Shown in pieces: positions 49,001 through 61,000 of a DNA stretch of 64,000 bases. Numbering within the stretch: the stretch's first letter is position 1; the number at the start of each line of letters is the position of its first letter. Origin of the DNA: Paragonimus westermani (lineage: Eukaryota > Platyhelminthes > Trematoda > Plagiorchiida > Troglotrematidae). The stretch lies in assembly GCA_008508345.1 (NCBI GenBank), contig QNGE01000151.1, positions 1 through 64,000 on the forward strand, written 5' to 3'. Under the pieces are notes generated by a model. That model did no database searches. It saw only the letters and a list, made by a program, of their open reading frames with translations, and was not told the DNA's origin. The position numbers and the translations under genes are program-made.

Positions 49001-52000
49001 AGGTGGACACTTAATTCGGTTATGCAGAAAAACGGTTGTCATTTTGTATTTTCAAGTTGACCATTACTCACATTTGATCGCAGCGTTCGCATTCAGATAG
49101 ACTTTGCAGCCAGCCTCTTTCGAAAAGAAGCACTAGACTCGAGTTTCGCTCTCATTAGAGCTCGTCAGTAGTGCATATCCTTGCCACGGCCGGGATTTGA
49201 ACTCCGGACATTCCAATCATGAGGCAACCGTGTTAACCACTGCGCCATTGACCTCACATTAGGCACGACCGAATTATCACATCTGAACGCTCAACCACTC
49301 TCGCTTGTGAGCACCATTCTGAAAATAGCATGCTGTCTTGCCTGTCGGAAATTTCCACTTTTTTGCATAACCGTACCGTAGTGTTTCATGAGTACGTATC
49401 AATGATCTGCCGGAATCCAAACTTCAGTTCATAACAGCACGTGCACTTAACTTTGGTTCCCTGCGAAAAATATACGGATGCTGACAAGCGATCATGCTGA
49501 CAAAAATGTCGTACGCTCCACATGAATCTTCGTTCGATCACCTTCTTGCTGCTAGTTGCCAGTTTCCTGTAAGGTTACTGGGTGGATTTCCATAATATCA
49601 TCTAACGGTGAGAAGTTGGGACATGAAACATGTTTGCGCATTCAAAATACGACACATCTAGACAGTAAGGTGATATAGGTTGTTAACGACGTGTGTACTG
49701 AATTGTGAGCTCCATCGTGCGTGAGATAACCCGCACGATTAGATTGCAACGGAGTAAGCAACTTCAGACACGTTTCCATTAACTTGTGTGAGTGCCATCC
49801 GCTTACAATTATATATCTGGTAGTCTAACAAAATATAGGCACAAGATAGATTTCGACCATCGATATAAAAATATCCTTGAAATGAGGTCTCCGAGGACTA
49901 CCATGTTACGGCCACTTTTCGCTATGTGAGTTCCATGAATTTTATAAATTACACTCTCTCAATGCATAACAGAGTAAGGAATTTTCGGTGGTCAACACAA
50001 AGTCAGGAAATATATCGTCCGCAGATTGTCCATCAACCATTTTTTGAGTGAATTGTTTACGGAACTCCAACCGGATCGAGTTTATTGCCAGCTATTTTTT
50101 TGGCCAAAAATTAGGCTCAGCCAAAGCATCACATTTGAATGTTCAGTTACAACCGTTTGCGAGTGACACTCACGTTGTCCGACAGAGTAACTGGGACAGC
50201 TGTTAGCAGCGGTGACCATTCTTTAATGAACAGGAATGTCACAAGGAACCTGGGTTGTCGTAAACATTTGTCACAGTACGGTACCGGTTTACACATGTTT
50301 GATTGGCGGGTCGAACTACCAACTGGTTTTAGATTATTGCACCGTCTTGTAGCTATGTAACCACTTTGAAGCAAAGTTTGCAACCCACCGTGCATCTGTT
50401 TGTTAAGCCACACTAACATATGGGTTTGAATATCTGCAAGAATATGTTCAGCAAGGGTTTGGGTACTGTAGGTTGGTTTCGGCTTTCGGGCTAGGGCTCC
50501 CACGACTCGCAGACTCAGTGACTGAAAACGTTGGGCGAAATGGCGGCCAATCGGACTCAGTGGGTTAAATGGTATCGTTGTTCCAGCGAGTTGCTTGTGA
50601 TGTGAGTGCACTTAGTAGCTTTTAGGAGCGAAAGCCTTGGGGAAGTTGCCTTGTTTATAAATACTTAGTTTCACTTATAGCTCAGTTGTTTTCCTGCAAG
50701 GTGTGATCACCTTGATATTGAGTAAGTGAATAATGCCGTAGCTATTTTTGGTAGTCACGTCACCTTTTCCCCTGTTTTCCTCCCTGGTCGCGTTCTTTTT
50801 CTTCATGGCTTTATGACATTGAGGACCACTGACCTGTTACTGTCTATGATGATGAGAAACGGTGGGGGTATTGGATCAGTCTCAGTTGTTTCGACCACGC
50901 AGTCGGTGGTCTTTTTTGACGTTTGTAGTCAAAAGATAACGTGCATCAAATCCGGCATGTTTACTCCGAAGCAGGCACAATCATCCTGATGAGTCAGTTA
51001 TTTTCAGCACAAATATTATGATTTTTTTCATGAAAATTCTTAGAAAACACTTTGTCGGTTTTGTGATTTTTTTTACCACGCCTCAAGTGTGTATGCCCAA
51101 CGAACGTTCATAGCACATCATTCTGTGAGATTGACAGGCTGGACGTAGATACTGAGTCATTTGCGAGTTATTCCTTACTGTGTATCTTGGATTCACCGGA
51201 GTCCGTAGGATTTCGAGGTGGATCGGGTTTATACGCATTTCTTGCAAGCGTAACTGGTGTCTTCTCCGATCTATGGACTAAATTGAGTCAGGGATACCGA
51301 GAATAATACTTTTCTAACAACCTATCATATTTTACCGATTTTCTTCTGCTCGCGTTACTGAAATTTTGAAGTTCCGCCTACTAACTTAGCAAGGTGAAAG
51401 TTCTGAATGGAAATATTTTCGTTTTGGGCAGGTGGATTTTAAGACTATATTTTTAAGTGGCAAGTTGTTTTTATTCTTACTCCTGAATAAAGACCGTAAA
51501 CTCCGATGGATTGGTGATGGTGAATAACTGGAAACCACCACATAAAATTGATAAACAGATTGGGAATAACACAACGTTTCGAGCAAGTTGTAATACTCTA
51601 CGTTTCAGCCACCTCGGGTGGCCTTCCTCAGGAGTGTTGATCACATAAAATGTTTGACAAGTGGAGCAGACGATGTTTGTGGTGGCCTCGCTACGCATTA
51701 GTTTTTACGTACAACATAGGCACATCGTCATGGTCGCTTAGGGTAATTATTTGAGAAAGTCAGATTCCTTGCATGGACCACGTAGTCATGCATGTCTTTG
51801 AAAGTACACCTCCACGTCATATTGGTTTAAGGTCAAGCGAAATCAAGCTATCGGGGCGTTACTTCTGTTTGGGGGTTGTTCTCACACGTGACATCCAGTG
51901 CGCTTTGTTTTTGTATTCCGAGTGACGGCTGGTCAGCACGACTCTGTGTTTGTATTACTAATAATGTTGATTCAGATCTTAGTCCTATTACCAATTATGT

Positions 52001-55000
52001 ATGCAATCCTCCGCACCATTCCCGTTACAACACAACCCGTCGTTCACGATAAAGTTTTCTGCGCACAATTGAAAATGTGTTGTTAAAAGAAGGTGAGTTT
52101 ATCCAGAAGACTGAGTGCGGATCTTGAATTTTTGGAATCCACGCTATTCGGTAGTTTGTAGCCCCATTTGTGGGCTAGATCTGGAAGCAGTACGGGTTTA
52201 CAGTTTGAACTACAAGACTGGTTCCTATAAGTAGTTCAGTATCACTACCCAGGTTGCCGGTCATGTGATCAAAGCAGCGCAACAAGCGCCAAATCAGATT
52301 TTAGTTACCAACGTGGTAGCTGGTAACTCGGAATGCTTTATATCGTTAGACTCCACTTGCAAATTCAAGCTACTCCACATCCATTGTGTACACTGTTTCA
52401 CATAGCTGGCGTGCCTCAGCATCTGTTGGTAGTCATTTAGATCTGGTCTTTTCGTTAACATGTAACATGGAAGGCATCTGCCCGTTTGGGATTATTACTG
52501 TTTGTTATTAACCTTCTGAACACCGATGGATGTGGTTAATTTTAGCCTATGCTTCATTCTTCGTGACTAGCGTTATCCTATTCTTTAAGTTCACTGAGTA
52601 GTATACAACCATGTGGAGGTGGTTCAGCTCAACACACCACTATTCACCACTCCAAGCAAAAACGTCCAGACAGCTACAGCTTGCCTTATTACGTTGGGCG
52701 GGATTAACGTGAAACTAACTTCTGTAACGTCATATTTATTTCTCAACCCTCCTTTTTCTCCAAACAACAGTGCACTGCTTTCCTTCTGCCTGCTGCTACT
52801 CACTTGCGGATTGATTTTAGATCTCTTCATATACTGCAAATGGATCAAATCTGGCGCGCATCAGCACGATTGGCCGGTGTATTTTGGCCCTCACTCAGCC
52901 ACAAGTACCGAGCAGGACGGGACAGAGATCGACAATTTAGGAAGCACTCCATCCGGCTCTACAGACAACATCTACCCGGTTCATTTCTCAGCTGAATCTG
53001 ATGGTCAACTGCATCCGTCAATCTATATGGAATATCGATCTGGTAGGCGTAACTAACGTGTCGCATAACAGCTGGGTCGTATGTTCCTCTCAGTATCGGC
53101 AATTTGGTTTTCTTTCTACCTGTTGTACGCAGCAATGTCTGAACCACGGTGTCGAATTGGCAATTACTGACCGGACAAAATAAGTTGTCCTAGAAAATTA
53201 AAAAATACAAATGTCTTCCATCGGACCCAATCGGAAGTTCAAACTAGTCCTGTAATGTAAGACTGATGTAATAACGTCATAAATTAATCTAAAACCAACT
53301 TCTTGTTACGTAATTCTTCAAAATGTGCGAAAGTTTCAGTTTTTCTTTTCTTGAAGATGATTGAGTTTTTACGTAACCTCTTCTTTCTCTATGGTTTCCG
53401 TTTGATGAAATTAAAAATCGAAATGTGTTTTGTGACCTAAGTTAGTCGTCCTTGTCTCTCGGAACTTGACTACACGCATGCTCACCTGTTCATTGTAATA
53501 TTCTTCTGTTTCATTTGGTTCGGTAACCAAAGGTTTTAAAAGCAATCTATCAACCACTAACAGATTTATTGATATACACTGTTCTCCATAGCAGAAGATG
53601 TAGTGATTTTAGTACCGTTCAGCACTTTACTGTCTTGGTAGAACGATCAAGGAACTAATGTCTGTGATTTGTAGGCTGACAGTTTTCAAAATATATAATC
53701 ATTTTCAAACTACTGGGTGAGAGATTAGAGATAGTGGAACAAAGTTCACACGTGCACAAAAGAAACATGCAATTATGCTATGCACAACTCACTCATTATC
53801 AACGTTACCATGGTAGTTCTGGGCTATTAAACGTGACTTCGTGTATACAACTTTTATATGAATCTTTTTCGAGAATACCCGCTACTTTGCTTCTGTACCT
53901 GAACTGCACAATACAATAATCAGAGTTTAACAGCATTGATGAGGATTAAACTTATTTTATTGACTTACTGTTTCAGTCACGGGTGAGGTTTAAAAAAGGT
54001 AGAAAATGGTAAACACGAAATTATGCAGTGGTCGAGCAAACAGTGAAAGTGGACGCTGAGTACTTCTAGCCTTGAAAACGTAGCACACTCACCTGATCCG
54101 TTTCAGACATTTCGTGCACTATCGCAGCAGACGGATACCACATGATTGGCTCACTAAAATACGAAATACTTTCCAAAGATTTACCAGAATATGTTTACCT
54201 GTCTACAACCCCTACTTTTCACCCGCGATTAACGGGCAATTAATGTGAGAAACAACAGGACTTGACTGACCACATCTATGCCAAACAAGGCAAGCAACTA
54301 TGGGTACCAATACTGTTTGTCTGAATACAATGGAACGGAATGATTGTACATATTTCCGTGACTGGGACATGTAGAATAACTAACGTCTGACAGTAGGCGA
54401 ATGCACAGCAGCCCAACCATAAAATGGGTTAGGGCGTTAACACCAGTAGAAGGGATTTTATGCTCTATCCAATGACAGAACTTAGGGGACACGACAGAAG
54501 AAGAACGATTTCACTCTCGTCTCATTTTTTACACATCTGTTAAAAACAGGGAAAGAAATAACAACCGGATGTCAAAGTAAAACCATCAAACAAACTTTCT
54601 GGCAACATTTTAGCTCGTGGTCATGTAAGAGTCAGCCGTTTTACCATGTAAGCGATGCACTGCTGCTTATGAGTTGTAATTGCTTAGAGTAAATTTCGTT
54701 TCCTAGTGTTCTTTGTATCATTTTCCGTTCACAGAGTTTTAATTACAACGTTCGGGTAAGATCCTTTGAGTACAGTAGGGTTTTATACCTAATCTACGCT
54801 TGTTCCTTCACCTCAGTCACTTATTAAACCATGAGTATTTGAAAGACAGTTTAGATATTAGTTGTATGTTGTATGGATAGAGAGAGTTCAAATACCTCCT
54901 ACCCAGTATGCTGTAATACAAGAAACGTGGTTTACATACCACCGATACAAACTATTTGTTTCAAGGTGGTAAGATTACTGTCCAGCATATGTTTCAGCCT

Positions 55001-58000
55001 GTAGATGGTTTAATACGGTCACATAATTCTTGCAGACCGATTCATAGTTTGGCCTGGAATTAGTTGTAAGAGAAATGCATATGCGAAATATGGGTTATAT
55101 GTGACCCATCTGCTGGTTCTAAGGTTAAGAAATTCATGGCTATTGTAACGGCAGGCAACTTATTGATTATAAGCCGAGTTACACCGGAAGGCTTGGTAGA
55201 ACACTCGTGATTAGTCACTCTTGTCACTACCAGTAAACCACTGCAATATAGTTTGTACGCACGCAGACAATACGTATTATACACACGTAATCATGTTGAA
55301 AGGGAGTATCATTAGTTATGCAGTTGGCAGATTCATGCAAACGGATAGTGGCCAATATCGAGGTTGTTGTCCGGTTTGTGTACCTAGAAAGCTGTATTAA
55401 CGACGGCGAAAGTGTGGGGAATGAGGTAGAAATGCGTATCTCTAAGGCTAGGTTGGCATTCGTTAATCTGGGGGTACATTTAGCAACAGAGAGCTATCTC
55501 TCTGCAGCTTAAGAGTCGCGTATATAAGGCTACAGTGAGAGCTCCATTTCGTTATATCGGCAAAAATTGGTTGTTCAGGTTTGAAAACGTGAGCTGTCTT
55601 CTGGTATTCGACCATAGATGTCTGCATGCGATCGCGCGTATCGAGTGAAACTAGTGAGTAAGTAACGAGAAAGTTAGAAAGCTGGTGTTTGGCGATGATT
55701 GTCGGACCAGTTCTTTTGTTTAGTCTTACATTTGCACAAACTTGTATGGTTAGGTCATGCAGTAAGGATGCCAGCTGGTCGCTTGCAACACCGAGCACTC
55801 TTTGCCGACCGGCGGAAGGTGCGAGATGAAATGATGAAGACCTGGCGTAATGAAATGAAGTCGTTTACCAAGGGATTGGCCACTATAGGTCGGGTTCGCC
55901 TCCCAGGCTGGGGATCTCGTGGCACACAGTCGATGGCTGGGGACTTCAGGTGAGATGGCGGCTAATGGAACTCAGTGGCGTGAATGTTGTCGCTGTCTGT
56001 CTGAGTTGTCTGCCACAGAACTTCTTTTTAGACTAACGTGGGAACTTACCGGTAGAGATATCTCATGTGATGATTCTGCCGTGTCTAATGTGAGATTGTT
56101 GGCGCAGTGATCGATAAGGTTACCTCCTGGAAGCGTGGCCAGATTTTTACTCCTGGCGATTGCAATTATGACGAGCCCTAATAAGAGCGAAATTCGAGTT
56201 TAGTACTTCTTTTCGAAGCCAAATGACTGAGATGTCCACGGAATTGTGACAGTTGTACTCATTTGTGAATGATATTCAAACACTTGCTAACCTTTAGTAA
56301 TAAAGGCACTCAAATAGATATCTAGAACAGCACACTAGGTTTGAGGTTACACGTAGCCCTATCACAGACATGAATATTGTTGTTGTGTTACCATGTTGTT
56401 TGTGAATTAAGTATAATCACTGTCAAGGACTAGTAAAACTCTGTGGAAGCTGCTTTGTTGAAAACACTACTTTCACTTATAGCTTACTTATTTTTATGCA
56501 AAATATAGCTACATTCCTGTTAAAAGTTTAAATTTGTGCATAAATGTCTTAATAAAATGTTGAATCCCGTTTCCTTTCTAATTTGAGAATGCTTCTACCC
56601 ATGGTTGTATAATATTTAAACTTTGGTGTGGTGCACTGATGTATTTTGTTGCTTATAAGAATGATGATGACCCTGTAATGGAACAGGAAGCAGTATTCGA
56701 TATGCTGCCTAAAAACAGGATGTTCCAATTCGGTTAACAACTCCCTGTGTTTGTACTCACTTGTGGTGGCGTGAGTTTGACCTAGCATTTACCTTAGAAT
56801 TCACACTGCATATCTCAGCGATGTTTGGGGGAAGATCCCCTCATGTATCACTAAAGTCTTGTTGGTGTTTAGTAAGTTGAGACAGCAACGGTTCTAGTGT
56901 GACATTGGGCAAGATATACAAAGCGACCCTACTGAATGTTCAGGTGTACTTTGCGAAGCAGGCTCACTTTGTGCCTGTGATATTCGTGGCACATCTTTTT
57001 TGGCCACCTTCTTGTATAGATCATTACTATGCTAGAGATGATGAGGTTTGACGATATTTTGGAAAAAATGCCAACTTTGTTTGAAAAGGTCGGTGGGACA
57101 CATGATTGTCCGTCAGCTACTATATCACGTCTTGTTTGTGCTTACTTAGTGTATCATGAGAAAAACAGAACGATAGACATCGCATGGTTGAGTGTTCAGG
57201 TAGAATATAATATCATGTTTTTGGCTGCATCCGGTGATAGGTAAAAAAGACAGATTGTCACTAGTTAAAGATATTGCAAGGTAAAGTTGCACGTCAGAGT
57301 CCTTGATACGAATACTGTTGTGCTTATTTTCTGGACTTTCTTTAGTTAGCAATCTACAGATTTTTTTTATAACAATCCAAAACAGAAACAAAAATGTACC
57401 AAAAAATTTAGTGCGATGTAAAACAGATAAATAAGAATTCTTGATTCTTTGTCAACGGCTTTTATCTTGTATCACATCTTTTTGATTCGCCATACTACTT
57501 TTGGACATTTATGTTTGTTATATGACTATTAATCTTCATTGAACCTGCTATAAGTTCCGTGTATCCCAGTACAACCACTAGTCGTAGTACCTATTTTCCG
57601 CGCTACCACTCGCACTTTCCTTGTGCGAAGTTGTACAGAATGCCCTTCAAAGCAAATGATATTCAGTAAGAATAGTAGTATGATTAAAAATTATAGTAAT
57701 TAATTAGCTTTAGAAACTGTGACATCCTGACTCTATGTTGTAGTGCAATCTTCCTGTATTTATTAACTGTATGTGGCCAGCAACCTATCCCAAGTAATAA
57801 TAGGCCCACCTTTAAGAAAGACTGTTGAGGTTCTTGTAGTGATAACCGTGAAACAAGTGGTACTGTCGTCTAAGCTGCCTGTCTCTATTGTGATAGCTCG
57901 TGAATACGTGCCGAAGTCCGTCTGGGCTCAGGCATTGTGGCTCAAACATTATGCGGTGTCTGATCTCGATAAATTTTCTGTTCCGTAGATCCAAAAGGCA

Positions 58001-61000
58001 ACTGTCAAAGTTGTTCATGTACTGCAACAAGCAGGCTAAGAACGAACACCAGTCACATGCAAGTGTGGACGCAGAGTGAAAACAGGTGCACGAATCAACA
58101 TGAGCATCGGTTGTACTGAGTGGACGATCACACGATTTACCAGACAAATCTACTAGGTACGGCACACACGCTCGGATACGGCATGGCGAACAATTGGTGA
58201 ATGTTCGAACGAAGAACACACGAAAGTGTAAACGCATATGGTTGGCGGCATCCGATTCGGATTAGCCTGTCATAGTGACCGAAGCCAAAGGACGCCTGCG
58301 CTTATCCATCAATGCAATTGGCTTGCGCTGCACCACGTGCAGTTCCACCCACACACCACATATCCAGTGTAAACCCGAAGGAATAAGACCGGGAGGTGTG
58401 CCAGTAGGTCCTTTGTGTCCAGTCGGCCAATGCTGGTTAGCCAGTTGATTGGCAAATAAGGAAAGGAAACTCTTATCTCTCGAAAACTAAACAGTGAGAG
58501 GTTGCAATGACGAGATCTAAACTAGGAAGAAAGATTTGTGAAGTGGAATACAAGAAGCATTTCAGTGTAGGAGTGCAAGTTAGTGCATCCCAGAGGATAT
58601 GACGATGAAAAACAGTTAACATTGAACTACGAAAAGCCAGAGAGACCAACAGGTTGGGAATAACACAACGTTATGAGCAAGCTGTAATACTCTACGTTTC
58701 AAACACCTCGGGTGGTCTTCCTCAGGAGTGTGGTAGTCAATTACAACACTCCTGAGGAAGGCCACCCGAGGTGGTTGAAACGTAGAATATTACAACTTGC
58801 TCGTAACGATGTGTTATTTCCAATGTGTTTATCAATAACATGTTAAACACGACGCCCAAACTATTCAACTTCACTCGTACTAAATGTTGTGCGGATATCT
58901 TACAGCCAGACAGACCACTCATCATACAATACAGCAACAAAGCCGAAGAAATGAATGGGTAGAAGACCACGGACACTCAAGTTTCAGGAAAGCAGAGCGG
59001 ATTAATTGTCAACGGCCAGGCTATTGGCCGATGCAGTCATTAACAGGAGTAGAATGGATACACTGATATGACCTACCGGAGCCTAACGTACTCGTCGCCT
59101 GTTCGCCAACGGGGTACGTTGGTGACCCACTAACCCCAAACGGCCAACGCATTCGCGGCCGCACACATCGCAACGCCATATAGTCACCTCACCGCGACCT
59201 ATGACACCGATGGTTCCTTTGTGTGCCACACGCTTCCGCTCGCGGTCACGCGATAATTGCTTGTTGAACTTTCGCACACCCGACCGAACCGTATTTCTCC
59301 AGGCCGTCCAGTTCGACGCCAAATCTTCCCAACATCTAAAATCAATGTTACAACGTGAAAGACTAACCTACACAACATCCTGGTACCTTCGCGTCTGACC
59401 ACCGAGATTTCGCTTATCTGACTTCACTTGTCCGTACAGTAACTGCTTCGGGATACGGTCATCGCCCATCCGACGGACGTGACCGAGCCAACGGAGCTGG
59501 TTCAGCATCAACATGGCTTCCATCCCGTCCATGTCCGCTCGCCGCATTACCTCAGTGTTCGGAATCATGTCCGACCACCGAATACCCAAGATGCGCCTCA
59601 GACACTGAACATGGAAACGGCTCAAATAGCTCACGTTCCGCTGATACAGTGTCCACGTCTCACTGCCGTACAGCAGGATAGACAGCACCATTGAGCGGTA
59701 GACACACAACTTCGTGGCCATCTTCAGGCTGTGATTCTTCCAGACACGCCTTTCAAGACGTCCGAAAGCAGCGCTAGCCTTTGCCACACGCGCTCTCAAC
59801 TCGCGGTCCACGGACAGATCTGTCGACAAGTTGCTACCCAAGTAGCAAAAATCCCCGCAACCATTCACAGTGTCTCCAGAGATGCTAATTTTGGTTGGAG
59901 TTAAACAAGCAGCACCCCCACCAGGAGAAGGCTGAAAAAACAAAAACGTCTTACCTGTGTTGATGTCCAACCCGAACTTCGATGCTGCCGAAGCGAACGC
60001 TGTAGCTAGACGTTGCAGCTCTTCTTCACTGTGTGCTAGCAATGCGCTGTCATCTGCGAACAGAAGCATGCGCATCGTTGAGGTCTGTAGCCGGGTTGAG
60101 ACGCCAAATCGTCGGATATTCAACAGACGCCCGTTTGTCCGGTACTCCACCTCGACGCCATCCTCTCCAGAGTTCTGAAAAGCAACTGTTACCATCGCAG
60201 TCAAATATAAGTTAACTAGGGCTTGGAGTAGAACACAACCCAGTGACGATGTCAAAATCATCAGAGGTCGATCCACACGATTGCACCTTCGCCTTTATGC
60301 CCACATGCAACAATCTAACCATATTGACGAACTTACCTGGACATCCAAACACAGCGCCTCGCGGCTCGCGGAATCAAAGGCCTTGGTGAAGTCCACGAAC
60401 AGGGCATACAGAGTCTGATTCCGTTTCCGGCACTTCTCCTGAAGCTGTCGAGCAGCAAACACCAGGTCGATCGTACTTCGACTAGCCCGGAACCTACCGT
60501 GCTCCTCGGGAACATTCACCTCCAAAACGGTTGCATTCAGTCGGTTCAGGAGGATTCCGGCAACTACCTTGCCTGCACAGCTGAACAGGATGATACCCCG
60601 GTAGCTGTCGGCGTACTGCTTGCTACCCTTGACTTTGAAGAAGGGGACGATAAGGGCGTCCTTGAAGTCTTGCAGCATCGCCTCGTGCTCCTAAATGGAG
60701 TGAACCAGCTGGAGCAGAGCGCGTTCCAACGCCGGCCCTCCATTCTTCAGGATCTCATCTGGCAGCCCATCCTCGCCTGCGGCTTTCCCGTTGTGCAGTT
60801 GACCAATCGCTCTCTGCAGCTCCAGCAGATACGCGCTTGCACACACACCTTGTCGGTGATTTACATGTTCAGTGCTGCCGACGGCACTATACGTGTGCTG
60901 CAAGATGGCCTCCAACGAAGAACGTGTTTTTAAATGGTTATGAATATCCGTACATTATACACTCGCATCTTTTGAACAGCAAAACTCATAATGTCCAGTA

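Larger units (their letters stand above)
58239..60831 (-). mobile_element. Zinc-finger LINE copy 2, 5'-truncated, inactive
   Basis: Same family as 14862-19320. The 3' UTR is 59080-58239, interrupted by a 255-bp insertion at 58649-58903. The coding part keeps FADD (LLFADDSALLAHSEEE), YGSETWTL and the finger (CDVCGRECVGRLGLVGHQR). The final His is shifted because the next bases are deleted (TPLANRRRVR instead of THSTPSAKRRR). An 11-base deletion near 60244 and a 16-base deletion near 60350 shift the RT frame, and a stop lies near 60692. Similarity to copy 1 stops at about 60831, so the endonuclease is missing. Confidence 0.85.

Noticed and set aside
50980..51010. CTGATGAGTCAG as a hammerhead ribozyme core
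   Set aside because: No stem II followed by GAAA can be drawn downstream.
51898..52086. Hydrophobic 62-codon frame as a possible NRF-6 exon
   Set aside because: It overlaps the position already filled by exon 5 and has no donor in a compatible phase.
57029..57190. Open frame with FDDILEKMP and a CAG|GTAGAA donor, resembling the N-terminus of organic cation transporters
   Set aside because: The similarity is limited to a few residues, and adding it to the NRF-6 gene would break the phase match of exons 5 and 6.
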